Origin: Cladosporium sp. IMV 00045
Taxonomy: Eukaryota; Ascomycota; Dothideomycetes; Cladosporiales; Cladosporiaceae
DNA length: 38,899 bases
Assembly (NCBI GenBank): GCA_001931905.2
Contig: MSJI02000207.1
Span: forward strand, 1 to 38,899
Direction: 5' to 3'
Made by a program: the position numbers and the translations under genes. The stretch's first letter is position 1; every line of letters begins with the position of its first letter. The notes under the pieces are model-generated. The model was not told where the DNA came from. It was given only the letters and a program-made list of their open reading frames with translations, and made no database searches. Shown here piece by piece: positions 20,128-31,622 of this stretch.

Positions 20128-20821
20128 GAGATGGTGGTATTTATTAGGTATTCCAGACAAGGAGACGTTAGTATTGTTCGTTTGCGCCAATGAATGGCAT
20201 GCAGCGCGGGTGAACTGTCAAGCTGCGGCTTTCGAAGACCCGGTGCTTTCGAGATTTTGGCTGTATATTATGCTCGTATGTATACGCTGTGAATGATGTC
20301 TGTGAGACAGGTCAAGTCACTGGGTGAAGTCTTGCCATCGGCTTCTATTCTGCAGTAGTAGTACCGCTGAGATATCTTCCTTCGCCCTCCGTGATCAACT
20401 ATGAAACAAGGACCTACCAGCACCTGCCCAGCAATACACTCGAGTTTCCGCTTCACCGTATGCTAGCAGGGAGATAGGAATATTCTGATCTGACCATGAT
20501 CGACTGGTCGCGTGAGATGTATGCAGAGCTGCAACCTGAGGCTGCCAGCGTGGAAGCGCGCCGAAAGGCCATGACGCTCTTTCCTCGTCCATGATCAAAT
20601 CAGCGACGTCTCGCCCGGCGGCCTTGTCACCTCGTACCCTTTCCCAACGTCGCGCGACGGCGACAAGAAACATCCAACACGCTCATCTGCATTGTTTTTC
20701 CTTCGTTTGCATCGTCTCCCATTTACACCTCAGCTGCCACAGGCACTGTTCACACCGTCTCCCCACCGGCTGGGCGCCCGCGACTTCGACTTGGTGGCAT
20801 AGACCGCCGACCTCCGCCATC
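20128..20821. promoter_or_regulatory. Divergent promoter region between RAM1 and YME1
   Basis: 694 nt between the two start codons. The YME1 frame stays open upstream to 20591, but that part has a different composition (Cys/His-rich) and lacks a targeting signal, so it is treated as 5' UTR. No specific element is recognised. Confidence 0.5.
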
Positions 20822-23071
20822 ATGGCCGCCACCACCACCTTCGGCGAGATGTTTCCGCGCATGGCCATGAGAGGAGCGCAACGTACTCTAACTGCGCGCC
20901 CGAATGCCGTGCCTCTCGCCTACACTCTCCTCTCCGCTCGCCGCTCCATCTCGACTGCATCTAAGAGTCCGCTCGGCTCGCCTTCGATCGCATCCAGGTC
21001 TCCTCTCGCTAGTCTCACCCAGCAGCGAACACTCTTCGGCTCAACATGGGGCGCATCGTCTAATCGCAACATGCTCGCCTACATGGAACAGACCGCGAAC
21101 AACAACCCTGCCAGCGCCACCGCTCAGAATGCTTTCTACTCCGCTCTCCTTCGATCTAACATGCCCGAAATTGTCGTCGAACGCTATCAAACTGGACGTT
21201 TCGCCTCAAACACTGCTTGTGAAAATGTGTACAAGAAGTCTTTGCAGCAAATTGGTGCCAGCGAGAGTGGTGCCTTGGGCAACGTGGCTGGACAAGGCAA
21301 TGGCCAAGGCAACGGAATGAGCAACGAACAACTTCAGGCTATTGGACAAGCAGTCGCAGCGAGGCACACTGGAAACAATGTTGGTATCACCGCTCGCGCC
21401 GGATCTGGAAACAAGGGTGAGCCGCTGTATGTCGTGGTTGACGAGAGCTTGGGCGCTTCTATCTTCAAATGGGTCAAGTTTCTCTTGATTTTCGCATTCA
21501 TCGGCTACGTCGGTCTTGTCATGATCACCTTGGTCGTCGAGGCTCTCGGCTTCATGAAGAAGACCGGTAGCGCTCAGAATGCCGAAACCAAGCCTGAGCT
21601 GCAGACCACGCGCTTTGCCGATGTTCACGGTTGCGACGAAGCCAAGGAGGAATTGCAGGAGCTTGTCGAGTTCCTGAAGGCACCCGAAAGCTTCAGCACG
21701 CTCGGTGGCAAGATGCCGAAGGGCGTCTTGCTCGCGGGTCCTCCTGGTACTGGTAAAACACTTCTGGCTCGCGCGGTCGCCGGCGAGGCTCAGGTTCCCT
21801 TCTTCTATATGTCTGGCTCTGAATTCGATGAGGTCTACGTTGGTGTTGGTGCGAAGCGCGTTCGCGAGCTTTTCGCCAACGCTCGCACCAAAAGCCCTGC
21901 TATCATCTTCATCGACGAGCTGGACGCCGTGGGAAGCAAGCGCCACGAGAGAGACGCAGCCTACGCTAAGCAGACACTGAACCAGCTGCTCACTGAGCTG
22001 GATGGCTTCGAACAGAACTCTGGCGTCATTATTATTGGCGCTACTAACTTCCCGGAATCCCTTGACAAGGCTCTTACTCGCCCTGGCCGCTTCGACCGCA
22101 ACGTCGCCGTATCTTTGCCCGACGTTCGCGGCCGTATCGCAATTCTCAAGCACCACCTCCGCAACATCAAGTTTGACTCTGACGTTGATGCTTCGATCAT
22201 CGCACGTGGCGCTCCTGGATTCTCTGGTGCCGAATTGGAAAGCATCGTCAATCAAGCTGCCGTCCACGCCTCGAAGCGCAAGGCCACCAAGGTTACCCTC
22301 GAAGATATGGTTTGGGCCAAGGACAAGATTATGATGGGCGCGGAGCGTCGCAGCGCCGTTATCCAGCAAAAGGACAAGATCATGACCGCATACCACGAAG
22401 GAGGCCACGCACTCGTCGCTCTGTTCACTGAAGGATGCGATCCTCTTTACAAGGCGACGATCATGCCCCGTGGTCATGCGCTCGGTATCACCTCCCAGCT
22501 CCCCGAAATGGACAAGGTCAGCGAGACAAAGAAGGGCCTAGAAGCCCGCATCGATGTCTGCATGGGCGGCAAGGTCGCTGAGCAGCTTCTTTATGGCGAT
22601 GAAGGCGTCTCGACCGGTGCTTCCAGCGACATTCAGCAAGCAACAAACCTGGCCTATCACATGGTGACACAGGCTGGTATGAGTGACTTGCTCGGCAACA
22701 TCGATCTTGCAAGCAACTACAACCGCCTCTCCACGGACACCAAGAAGCAAATCGAAAGCGAGGTCCGCCGCATTGTCGAAGCCGGCAAGGACCGCGCAAC
22801 GAAGCTTCTTACTGACAAGCGCACCGAACTCGACAGACTCGCTACCGCACTGGTCGAGTACGAGACTCTGACCAAGGAAGAGATGGAGAAGGTGATCAAG
22901 GGCGAAAAGCTGCAGAACAAGCTCAAGGCGAGTTCGGATATCCCAGTGAAGCTCCCCAGCGTACCTCTGCCTCCTCCATTTGGCGTTCCGCCTCCCATGG
23001 GCGGCCAAGCGGGTGACGACAGCAACGGCGGCGGCGATGAGTCAAGACCTTATCCTGCCGGTAGCCCTTAA
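20822..23071 (+). CDS. YME1: Mitochondrial i-AAA protease (FtsH family)
   Basis: A single exon of 749 residues from ATG 20822 (context CATCATGGCC). It is an ATP-dependent zinc protease of the mitochondrial inner membrane that faces the intermembrane space and degrades misfolded or regulatory proteins. An Arg/Ser-rich presequence is followed by a Yme1-type N-domain, one membrane segment near residues 215-235 ([19 protein letters not shown]), the AAA module with Walker A GPPGTGKT (306-313), Walker [12 protein letters not shown] (about 360) and second region of homology RPGRFDRN, then the M41 protease with His525-Glu526-x-x-His529 (HEGGH) and the third zinc ligand Asp in SSDIQQAT (about 603). 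One membrane span marks it as i-AAA, not m-AAA. The tail is Pro/Gly-rich. The second residue after the zinc His is Gly rather than the usual Ala, a mild change. Confidence 0.95.
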   Translation: MAATTTFGEMFPRMAMRGAQRTLTARPNAVPLAYTLLSARRSISTASKSPLGSPSIASRSPLASLTQQRTLFGSTWGASSNRNMLAYMEQTANNNPASATAQNAFYSALLRSNMPEIVVERYQTGRFASNTACENVYKKSLQQIGASESGALGNVAGQGNGQGNGMSNEQLQAIGQAVAARHTGNNVGITARAGSGNKGEPLYVVVDESLGASIFKWVKFLLIFAFIGYVGLVMITLVVEALGFMKKTGSAQNAETKPELQTTRFADVHGCDEAKEELQELVEFLKAPESFSTLGGKMPKGVLLAGPPGTGKTLLARAVAGEAQVPFFYMSGSEFDEVYVGVGAKRVRELFANARTKSPAIIFIDELDAVGSKRHERDAAYAKQTLNQLLTELDGFEQNSGVIIIGATNFPESLDKALTRPGRFDRNVAVSLPDVRGRIAILKHHLRNIKFDSDVDASIIARGAPGFSGAELESIVNQAAVHASKRKATKVTLEDMVWAKDKIMMGAERRSAVIQQKDKIMTAYHEGGHALVALFTEGCDPLYKATIMPRGHALGITSQLPEMDKVSETKKGLEARIDVCMGGKVAEQLLYGDEGVSTGASSDIQQATNLAYHMVTQAGMSDLLGNIDLASNYNRLSTDTKKQIESEVRRIVEAGKDRATKLLTDKRTELDRLATALVEYETLTKEEMEKVIKGEKLQNKLKASSDIPVKLPSVPLPPPFGVPPPMGGQAGDDSNGGGDESRPYPAGSP

Positions 23072-24196
23072 TCGTGGCAAATCCATTGCGGTCGTACCCT
23101 TCAACGTTGCGACTGCGTGCCTTGTCGGTCCAGCTATTGGACCTGGCCATAGTGGATGATTCGAATCATCCGAGGCGCGGCCGGTGCCATGGTCACAAAT
23201 GTGAGCGTCCACCTGAGTTGACCCCCTCCCCGGCTCGATTCATCAGACTGCCACTTTCCCTTATCCCGTAATTTTCATGGATGGGTAGGAAACTGGGCGT
23301 CGGGGCGTGAGGAAGGAGGAGTGCAGGAACGCAAAAGAGAGCCCAAGAGCTCCAGTGTGACCTTGCAAGGGTTATCTATCGACACCGGGCATACGACTTT
23401 GTCCGTCTGTACTCTCTTTTCCTTTTGGGTAATGTCAACTTTTTTCCCTTTTCATTTTGATGTGCTGCATAGGTAGCGAGCATAAGGTAGTCTTTGTATC
23501 TGTAGCTCTTGCAAAAAGCATTCATGATAATTCTCATCCTCAAACGTCTGGCTGCATCTGTGCTATAGATGATGACGACAATCGCGTTGGCGACAAAAGG
23601 CTCGGCATTTGTACATCTACCTCTACAGGTACACCTCAGGGACCAGAAAAATCAACGCCACCGCGTCATCAACCTTCACACATCCCTCACTCCACATCTC
23701 AACCCCACACTCGACTCTCACTGATGATATTCCGACTTCCAGAACAGAAGTTTTTGAGGCTCGTTTCCCTGCATGCGCATGTGCAGGCGCAGGAACTTTG
23801 TTTGGCGGCGAGCCATCAAGAACGTCGTCAAGAAGCAAAGAGTACAGTAGTGTCCCTCGCCAAGGTCTTGCTATCCGTCATCCACTCCTTCACCTACTCA
23901 CTACTCTCCCTTTCGTTTCTTCTTTGTCTTGACATTCTCACCCGCGCGGGTCCATTCACACGCTATCACGGCTGTATCACTGACCTGCTGGCAGCGTCAC
24001 GCGGTGTTTGCACTTGTGTTTGCTGTGCGACTGTGCTGATACACTGACTGATCCCTCTCATTGTTCACTGTTGCGGCATTTTCTTTCCACGCGGCCACTC
24101 GTACTCGCATCGCATGCCTTGTCACCACCTCCGATAAAAAGGATCGCAGCACTCCCATTCTCTCCCCAAACGCTCTTTTCCCACCGCTACGTCAAG
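23072..24196. other. Intergenic: YME1 3' flank and GH76 upstream region
   Basis: A gap of 1,125 bases. Open frames up to 196 codons occur at 23457-24047 but show no domain, have Thr/Ser/His/Cys-rich composition and no sensible start; I treat them as chance. The stretch directly before the GH76 gene is T- and C-rich, as in fungal promoters. Confidence 0.5.
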
Positions 24197-25684
24197 ATGC
24201 TGTTCGCCATGGCTGCCTTCATCGCCACCCTGCTCCCTCTCGCGCACGCCCTGAACCTGGACATTGCCTCTCCTCCTTCCATCCGCAACGCCTCGTCCTC
24301 CCTCGCATTCAACCTCATGTCGTACTACCAGACAAACCAAACCGGAACTCCACCTGAGAACATCGGCACCCTGCCTCAGCCTCTCTACTGGTGGCAAGCA
24401 GGAGCCATGTGGGGCGGCCTGGTGGACTACTGGGCATACACCAACGATTCCAGCTACAATCCCACCATCACGCAAGCTCTGCAAGCTCAAGTCGGCCCTG
24501 ACGACAACTACATGCCGCCAGCCTACTTTGCCTCTCTCGGGAACGACGATCAAGCCTTCTGGGCCCTGGCCGTGCTCTCCGCAGCCGAATATGACTTCCC
24601 TTCCCCTCCAGCGGATCAGCCGCAATGGCTCGCACTCGCTGAAGCGGTCTTCAACACTCAGTGGCCGCGCTGGGAGACTGCTACTTGCGGCGGAGGACTT
24701 AAGTGGCAGGTCTTTGAGTCGAATGCAGGTTACTTCTACAAGAACACCGTCTCCAATGGTGCTTTCTTCCAGATCGCCGCGCGCCTCGCTCGCTATACTG
24801 GTAATCAGACTTACGTCGAATGGGCCGACCGCGCTTGGGATTGGATGAGCACCATCGGTCTCTTTGATGCTGACTATAACGTTTTCGACGGCTCCGACGA
24901 GAAGATCAACTGCACCGAGACCGACCACACAGCGTGGAGTTATAACCCCGCCCTCTTGATCTATGGCACAGCTTCCCTGTACAATTACACCAACGGCTCC
25001 GCCATTTGGGAAGAACGCACCTCCGGCCTCTTGCGCGCCACGATCCGGAACTTCTACAGCCTCCCCAACGCAACCAACATTCTCTTCGAGCAGGCTTGCG
25101 AACCCCACGACACGTGCAACAACGACCAGTACAGCTTCAAAGCCTACGCGTCCCGCTACCTGGCCAAAACCGCCGTCTTAGCCCCCTACACCCTCCCCGC
25201 AATCCGCACCCTCATCGAAGCTTCCGCGCAGTCAATGGCGCAAGCGTGCTCTTCCGGAGCGGACAGCGTAACCTGCGGTCAGAAGTGGTATGTCGGCGGC
25301 TTTGATGGCAACGCAGGGATCGGGCAGCAGATGTCCGCCCTCGAGGCTTGTCAGGCTTTACTCCCAATCTTGCCTGCTGCGCCGGTCGTTCAGCCAGGGA
25401 CAAATTTCACGACTGTGCGGGATTTTGTACCGCGTACTGGGCCGAATGTTACAATTGCTGTGAGGGATGTGACGAGCACTTTCGCTGCTGAGTCGCCTAC
25501 GGGTACGCCTGATGGGCCGCCGGGGCAGCCTGGTGGAGGACGGAATGGGAGGTCTGGAGGGGGAAGTGATGGGGATGGTGATGGGGAGAGCACTGCGGCT
25601 TTGCGGGACAGGTCGGATTTGGGCGTTAAGATCGCTCTGCCTGTTCTGGCCGCTGCGGCGGCGGAGGCTGGGGGGTTGTTTTGA
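24197..25684 (+). CDS. Secreted GH76 family endo-alpha-1,6-mannanase (Dfg5/Dcw1 type)
   Basis: A single exon of 495 residues from ATG 24197. A signal peptide (MLFAMAAFIATLLPLAHA) is followed by the alpha-helical GH76 domain. The diagnostic acidic pair is Asp117-Asp118 in GNDDQAFWALA; other family stretches are YYQTNQTGTPPENIG, YWWQAGAMWGGLVDYW, TCGGGLKWQVF and NNDQYSFKAY. Dfg5/Dcw1 enzymes act at the cell surface, where they are thought to cut the mannan part of GPI glycans and link GPI proteins to wall glucan. There are about ten NxS/T sites. A Gly/Asp/Ser-rich linker leads to a short hydrophobic end (VKIALPVLAAAAAEAGGLF), a possible but weak GPI signal, so it may be wall-anchored or secreted. 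It is preceded by a long non-coding gap. Confidence 0.93.
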   Translation: MLFAMAAFIATLLPLAHALNLDIASPPSIRNASSSLAFNLMSYYQTNQTGTPPENIGTLPQPLYWWQAGAMWGGLVDYWAYTNDSSYNPTITQALQAQVGPDDNYMPPAYFASLGNDDQAFWALAVLSAAEYDFPSPPADQPQWLALAEAVFNTQWPRWETATCGGGLKWQVFESNAGYFYKNTVSNGAFFQIAARLARYTGNQTYVEWADRAWDWMSTIGLFDADYNVFDGSDEKINCTETDHTAWSYNPALLIYGTASLYNYTNGSAIWEERTSGLLRATIRNFYSLPNATNILFEQACEPHDTCNNDQYSFKAYASRYLAKTAVLAPYTLPAIRTLIEASAQSMAQACSSGADSVTCGQKWYVGGFDGNAGIGQQMSALEACQALLPILPAAPVVQPGTNFTTVRDFVPRTGPNVTIAVRDVTSTFAAESPTGTPDGPPGQPGGGRNGRSGGGSDGDGDGESTAALRDRSDLGVKIALPVLAAAAAEAGGLF

Positions 25685-26466
25685 TGTGATTGAGGATGCA
25701 AGGCAGCTGCTCCGAAAAAGATGATGTGAGCACTGTGAGTGAAATTTTGATGGAACGCCCAATGCATGTATATGTATGTATAATAATTAAATCCGGAGGG
25801 CTCACAGCACGGATGGACGAGAAATGGATATGGGCACAAATTTCCCTTTGATGCGATTCTATAAGCCTTCGATTTCAGGTTGCTCGTACTTCGTGAAGAT
25901 CTGGATGTCTTGATGTGAAGTATGACCCTGACGGCTTTAGAAATATTACATGACTAGGGAGAATATAATTGCAATGGAAATCGGTGCAAAATGGACATCG
26001 ACGGATCTTGACGGATATGTACCTACCACACATGAGGACTGTAACTTGTCCCTGGTCTTGTCCTGACCCCGATTTCTCTCAAGTGTACGCAGCCCCACAA
26101 GGATTGGTGGACTTGTTGAAGCTGACAAAGCGAAGCTCGAAGGATGCACTTCAAGCCGGCGCCTCAAGACGCCACGATCAACGACATCAAGCGAACATCG
26201 TATAACCCGGAGCAGGAGATCTTTTGTCGTCCTTTCTCCGCTGTTGCGGTATTTTGTTGGCTGCACATCGGAGACGGGACAACCACGAACATCTGATTGC
26301 TAAGCAAGGAGGTACCAATTACGATGCCTTCGCATGCATCATGCACTTCTTTCCAGCTGCAGGGCCGGGAGGAAGAGTATATCAATAGTCCATTGACCCA
26401 GCTCAAACTCTAAAGACAATCCACACATCCTCGAGCCATCAACCAAGACCACCCAACATTCCCAGC
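25685..26466. other. Intergenic: GH76 3' flank and NmrA-like upstream region
   Basis: 782 bases with no supported gene. An AT-rich stretch with TATGTATAATAATTAAA just after the GH76 gene (about 25771-25791) probably belongs to its polyadenylation region. Confidence 0.5.
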
Positions 26467-27459
26467 ATGTCCACCAAACTCATCGTCGTCATTGGCGCGA
26501 CCGGCATCCAAGGCGGCTCGGTCGCCCGCCACTTCGCAACAACACCAGGCTGGCGAGTCCGAGGCATAACCCGCAACCCAGGAAAACCCTCCAACGCCTC
26601 CCTCCGCGACCTGGGAATCGAGCTCGTAAAAGCCGACCTCGACGACCCAGCCTCCCTCAAAGAAGCTTTCAAAGACGCCAACGTCATCTTCGTCAACACC
26701 GATTTCTGGGGCTTCCTCAACGACCCAGAGACCTTCTCCCTCGCCGAGAAACAAGGCAAATACCCCAACCAAGTCGCCTACGACCGCGAAGTGCAGCAGG
26801 GCAAGAACGCCGCCGACGCTGCCGCCGCCGTCCCGACGCTCGACCGCTACATCTGGTCCACGCTCAGCGACACGAAGAAATGGAGCAAAGGCGAGTTCAC
26901 ATGGAACCTGCACTTCGACTCCAAAGCCCTCGTGACCTCGTACATCCAATCCGACCTCCCAGCCCTCGCGGCCAAGACGAGCTACTTGCAAGTCGGCATG
27001 TACGTTCAGAACTGGAAGATGAACCCAGCCATGCGCCCCGCGAAGCAAGCCGACGGTTCTTTCACGCTCAAATACCCGAAAGCATTCGCCACCATGCCTG
27101 CGCCCCTCGTCAACCCGGCGCAAGACACGGGTCTTTTCGTCGAAGGCCTGCTCTCCTCCCCCGCAGGCGGGCTCATGGTGGGCTACAGCAGGATGATGGC
27201 GAACGGGGATTTCTGGCGCTTGTGGGCTAGGGTGCACGGGGTGGAACTGGAGATTCTGGACCATGAGTTGAATTTCGGTGCCGATTTTCCGGAGTTTCTG
27301 AAGTGGGAGTTTGATGACGCTTTTGCTTATGGGATCAAGTTTGGGTTCGATGGAGGTGATCCTGAGGCGAAGGGGCCGGAGGCATTTGGGGTGGATTTGG
27401 GCAGGGCGACGGATTTGGAGGAGTGGATAAGGGGGGAGGATTGGAGTGGTCTCCTTTGA
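26467..27459 (+). CDS. NmrA-like NAD(P)-binding protein
   Basis: A single exon of 330 residues from ATG 26467 (context CAGCATGTCC). The N-terminal Rossmann motif GATGIQGGS (Gly10, Gly13, Gly16) follows a hydrophobic beta strand (KLIVVI). It then has VRGITRNPGKPS (the Arg that reads the NADP phosphate in this family), a conserved VKADLDDPASLKEAFKDA segment and VIFVNTDFW. This is the NmrA/HSCARG branch of atypical short-chain dehydrogenases. NmrA is a redox-sensing repressor of nitrogen metabolism in Aspergillus, but most fungal relatives are reductases or sensors of unknown target. No YxxxK active site is evident, which fits a sensor more than an enzyme. Nothing in the neighbourhood points to a partner. 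Confidence 0.9.
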   Translation: MSTKLIVVIGATGIQGGSVARHFATTPGWRVRGITRNPGKPSNASLRDLGIELVKADLDDPASLKEAFKDANVIFVNTDFWGFLNDPETFSLAEKQGKYPNQVAYDREVQQGKNAADAAAAVPTLDRYIWSTLSDTKKWSKGEFTWNLHFDSKALVTSYIQSDLPALAAKTSYLQVGMYVQNWKMNPAMRPAKQADGSFTLKYPKAFATMPAPLVNPAQDTGLFVEGLLSSPAGGLMVGYSRMMANGDFWRLWARVHGVELEILDHELNFGADFPEFLKWEFDDAFAYGIKFGFDGGDPEAKGPEAFGVDLGRATDLEEWIRGEDWSGLL

Positions 27460-27611
27460 TTTCTTGGTTTTGACAGACCGGGAGGTGATGGTATGCGCAC
27501 GGAGATTGCGCAGCGCGAAGAAAGGATGGAGATCGACCAGTAACACGAATTCATGACCAGACAGACTCGACACGCTTTCTCAAAACACATTCCCCCCTCT
27601 GCCAGTCCAAC

Positions 27612-28214
27612 CTAAACCTTCTCAACCTCATCACATCTCTTCTCCTCAGAACCACCCTGCGAACCCACCTCCTCCGTCCCAAAAAACCAACTCAACCCCC
27701 AAAACCAGGCGAGCCCAACCCCCACCACCGCGCAAAAATAAAGCATCAAACCCCCCACAAACCTCACCACCCCTCCCTCTACCACGACCCCCACCAACCC
27801 CTCCACAGGCTTGATCCCCAGACTCCACCACCCACTCCACAGCACAAAAAGCCAACGCCAAACCCCCGACCTCCGTACGCGCGGTGAGCGACCCGATCGA
27901 GGAGCAAAGGTCCGCCTAGCCATGATGTAGCTGACGTAGGCCATGTTAAAGGCGAGCAGGAGGCTGAGGGGCGCTTTGCCTGCGATGTCTGAGAGGGTGG
28001 GTGGGTTTAGGGAGTCGCTGGTGGTGTAGGCGATGATGAGGGAGAGGAGGTCGGTGTAGTGTCGGGTACCGTCGATTGTGAGGCCTAGGAGGAAGGCGAG
28101 GAGGAGGCGGGCTGGAAGGGGGCGTTGGCGTGGAGGGGAATGTGCATGTAGTGGAGGGGCGGTCGTGGTTGTTGGTGTTGTCGAATCTGGTTGGGGTGAT
28201 TGAAGGCTGCTCAT
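27612..28214 (-). CDS. Small multi-pass membrane protein, unknown function
   Basis: ATG at 28214, 200 residues, single exon. After a Pro/Thr/Ser-rich N-terminus (about 35 residues) there are about four hydrophobic segments: LLLAFLLGLTIDG, PLSLLLAFNMAYVSYIMA, WRWLFVLWSGWWSLGI and the long stretch from FVGGLMLYFCAVVGVG through WFWGLSWFF. The tail is acidic and basic (EEKRCDEVEKV). Ala-rich basic stretches such as RRTFAPRSGRSPRVRRSG separate the helices. No family motif is recognised. It lies tail-to-tail with the NmrA-like gene, about 150 nt apart. The good start context and hydrophobic periodicity support a real gene, though not beyond doubt. Confidence 0.7.
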   Translation of the reverse strand: MSSLQSPQPDSTTPTTTTAPPLHAHSPPRQRPLPARLLLAFLLGLTIDGTRHYTDLLSLIIAYTTSDSLNPPTLSDIAGKAPLSLLLAFNMAYVSYIMARRTFAPRSGRSPRVRRSGVWRWLFVLWSGWWSLGIKPVEGLVGVVVEGGVVRFVGGLMLYFCAVVGVGLAWFWGLSWFFGTEEVGSQGGSEEKRCDEVEKV

Positions 28215-28945
28215 TTTACTACACGATGAAGTATGCTGTTTGGTTGAGTTGGTAATGGCGAATGCGAAAGTGCCGACGGTGAAGTAATTTCCGCGATGGT
28301 TGTGATATAGTCTGGCGATTTTGGTGGTTGGGTATGGCGATGGCTGTGGTTTGAGTAAAAGATGAAAGTATATTGCACGTCAAATCATCAATGCTGAGAT
28401 GAAGCATGCGTCGAAGGATGCAACGCTTCGACAACGCTATGATGCTCAGGTGTTCCTTAGTTGCAACAAGCTTCGGCGTAGTACCGGAAGATCCACATCG
28501 TTCGATCACTCGATCAATCACACTGCAACGATCGTTCTCATTGTTTCTAGGGAGATTGAAGCTCAGCAGACTAGATCCTTCGCTTCGGCAAGACGGGTAA
28601 GGCGGGTGTCGATTGATTTAAGGCTGTAGGAAAGACTTGATGGTCAAGATTTCGTAAGACCTTCATACTTCGCTGTTTGGTGGGCGTTCGCTCTACTCAC
28701 CCAAACACTTCGTTGCCTCAAAGGTAATGGAGGGATCAAAGTCGTTCCTGAAAATGTCGCGAACGTGAACCAGTCTAAAGGTGCTGGCACCAGCAGGTTT
28801 TCCAGATCTCTCGAACACCCCGGCTTGTCCAAACGGGAAAATCGCCTGATAAGAAACATTGAGACCAGAACAACTCATGATTCCAACCAAACCAGAACGC
28901 CCGATTCGCCTGACCATCCGAAAACGCCAGAACTCACACCCCGCC
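28215..28945. other. Intergenic region, no gene seen
   Basis: Upstream of the small membrane protein and downstream of the GT90 gene. Open frames are short and without features. Confidence 0.5.
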
Positions 28946-30386
28946 CTAATCCTCCACAACGCACATCTTCCTCGCCCTCGCGGGAATCTCCCACTCCACC
29001 TCCTCCATAATCGCATAAGCCTCAAACGGCGCACCCCTCATCGTCCTCTTCACCTTCTTCCTCCCCGTCGTGACATCATCGACCATCCGATCCTTCCACC
29101 CCTTCACCTCGAAAGTCTGCACGCCCGCCCACGCGCGGATCAAAGCGCGCCAGTAGCACGCCTCCGCGGCAGGGGTGAGGTATCGCTCGCGGAAAGTGGC
29201 GCGCGCGTTGTCGGCGATGCGTTGCGTGGCAGGCATGTTGGAGCGTTTGAGCAGGGAGGACATTTTCTTGGGCAGGTCGGAGAAGTCGCGGCGGGTTTGC
29301 ACGTAGTTTTGTGATTTGCCGGTGGGTTGCAGGAGGTGGTGGAAGTGCTCGATCCAAGTTAGTTGGTGGGAGAGCAGGACGGAGTGGCAGTTTAGCAGGG
29401 ATTTGAGGCGCCCAGAGTAGGTGTTTCCTTCGGTTTGAGCGAGAAATTGGTACGAGCAGTGGTCTTCCATGCCGAGGAGGAGATTGTCAATATTGGTTTT
29501 GTTATGCCAGTCAAGTGTCTGCACGTCGGACCAGGGTTGGCCTGCGCTGGCGGCGATGAGGCCGGAGCGCACGTCGTGTGAGCCGAGTCCTTCGACTGCA
29601 CCGCGCCAGACTAGTTGGGGGATTTTGTCGAGGAAGTCTTCTTCTTCCGAGGCGAGGGTTTGTTGTAGTTCGGTATAGCTGCGTAATCCAACGTTTGGCC
29701 ATCCCCAGTATCTGCAGGTCGGAATTGATTAGCATTGTAGAGTGAATCTCTCATTCCTTGGTCTCAACTTACCCAAAATCAGGCATAAGCCAAATATTCT
29801 CCTGATGCGCAAGCCTCGCATATCCCCAAGTAGTATGATTCAAATCCTCCTGATCAATGAGCGGCGCATCATGATCCGTCAACGTAAACTCAACATTCGG
29901 CAGCGGGCCCGGATGCGCCATGACAGCGCGATGGAGGGAATGCAACGTAGCCAAAGACCTAGGACGATGATTTTGATCCGAAACGCCATGCGCGTCGATG
30001 ACATATAACTGATTATCGTATATCATCGCCCGCACAATCCCATCGCCCCGCCACCCGACCTCGACCTCTCGCCCCGTAATGCCGCCTTTGGCTTTCCACC
30101 AGGCAGCCGCGCGGTCGATTTCCTTGTACAAGTCCGGGAAGGCAACGAGGCATTGCATCTCGTCGAGGCCGTAGTTGCGGGCATCGCGGGGGTATTTGTA
30201 GGTCCATTCGCGCTGGGCTTGCCATGCGTGCGACTCGCTGTGGGATTTGGGCGGTCCTTTGGGTCGTGATGGGCGGTTGCGGTTGTACTGCTCTTCTATG
30301 AAAGATGCCCCGCCGCTGGATGTGAAGAGGATGAGAGCTGCAGTGATGCAGCCGAACAGCACGATGTAGAGCGCTAGGGTGCGCAT
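28946..30386 (-). CDS. GT90 (CAP10-like) glycosyltransferase, type II membrane protein
   Basis: Two exons: 30386-29773 and 29711-28946, with a 61-nt intron (GTAAGT...TGCTAATC...CTGCAG) in phase 2. The product is 459 residues. The N-terminus (MRTLALYIVLFGCITAALILFTSS) is a signal anchor, so the catalytic part faces the Golgi lumen. The core has the CAP10/KDELC pattern: WTYKYPRDARNYGLDEMQC, then NVEFTLTDHDAP, NIWLMPDFGYWGWPNVG at the exon junction, and PQLVWRGAVEG followed by HDVRSGLI, where the WRG and Arg are characteristic. Further on are DNLLLGMEDHCSYQFLAQTEG and TYSGRLKSLLNCHSVLL, matching the nucleotide-sugar-binding half. Cryptococcus CAP10 and Cxt1 belong to this family and transfer xylose or related sugars. 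The acceptor here is unknown. The exon junction falls in the most conserved stretch and reads through cleanly, which supports the model. Confidence 0.92.
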
Positions 30387-31622
30387 GCTTGGTGGCTGTC
30401 TGCTGCTCTTGACTGGTGAGATTGCATTGCCGTGAGGATGAAGGACGTGTGTAGGTATGGAGGTGTGTTTCTCGAGGACGAGTGTTCAAAGACAGACCTA
30501 TCTCCTCAGATGGCGCCTTGCGTGCTGTCTCATTCCAAGCCTTTGTTAAACCGCCAGTGGCGGGAGCTGTGCTGTGGGCGATCGGCATGACGCTTTTCTC
30601 CTCAACTTAGTCCAAGCCACCCGCCACTAGATCGCTCGTATGATCAGTCAGATGGAGCATTTCGCTAATGTGCACGCGAGACCACACGGAAGACATTATG
30701 CAAGTGAAGTAAAGATAAGATTTTTGGAAGTCGTGTTAACAAGGAAAGAGCAATCTACTCGCGTCGAACATCACGGAGTGCTTAGATCGAGACCCACTCT
30801 TGCCGATCACTCGCCTCGCTACCTGTCTCACGGTCTTCTCCCCGGCCGGGGTTTGCCTCTTGGATCTCCCTCGGCTATTCTTCCGCAGCTAAGATTTCCA
30901 GACTGTGAAGGCGTTGAGATATCTTCACACTTTCATTGACTCGAATGTAAGGCACACCAGCGCCGACGATATGAGCACAAAACATGTCACTGGACAGTTG
31001 AGAAAGATTCGTTCAGTAGGCTGGCTGGCATGCAGTCGTCACCTCAATTGAGGTCGGTAGTCGATGGGGCAACACTGGCCACATAACAAAACATAAGAAC
31101 TGAATGTCAGGCTGCTTCCGCTGAATGAGAGAGACATGAAGAGCTTCGGAGAACATGGTTTCTCGTGTTGATAGTAATACACAGTTGCTTTCCGAGCCGA
31201 GAGCGCGCAAAACGACTTACGTCCTGAAAAAAACGATCTTTCACTAACAAGTTGATCCGTTCAATGCTTTCGCTCCCAAAAGACAAGATTCCCAAGTCCA
31301 ACACCGCCCGATGCACATCCGAAAAGCCATTAATTTCCTTTCTGACTCGCTGAGATGTCTTTTCTTGATTACCCGATGTCGAATGCACTCCCATAAGAGC
31401 CTGAGAGAAGAGAGACTGGAAATTGTGAACGAAGACGTGTGACCCAGTGTCATCCCTCAAAAAGGACCTTTGCCTGCGCCACGCTGCCAAAACCAGCATC
31501 TTAAAGCAAAACCAAATCTATCTACGCCCGCAAGTCGATTGGAAGAGCAAAGAGAATCCCGCGCCGTTCCATGCAGTCGTTGTTTTGTCGCAAATCACAG
31601 AAGCAAAAGCCCACCACCACCA
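30387..31622. other. Intergenic with one weak ORF candidate
   Basis: 1,236 bases between the GT90 start and the ITC1 stop. The minus-strand frame 31499-31107 has an ATG and a plausible helical stretch (RVRKEINGFSDVHRAVLDLG) ending near a GTAAGT donor at about 31217-31222. It could be a small spliced gene or a remnant, but no family is recognised and no good partner exon was found. Confidence 0.35.

Noticed and set aside
20591..20821. In-frame extension upstream of the YME1 ATG
   Set aside because: It adds 77 Cys/His-rich residues unlike a mitochondrial signal, while ATG 20822 has a good context and is followed by a typical presequence.
21206..22477. 423-codon minus-strand open frame opposite YME1
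   Set aside because: It is an antisense shadow of the AAA/M41 coding sequence, with no start context or recognisable domain.
23457..24047. 196-codon plus-strand frame between YME1 and GH76
   Set aside because: Its composition is irregular, it has no homology signal and it overlaps the likely GH76 promoter.
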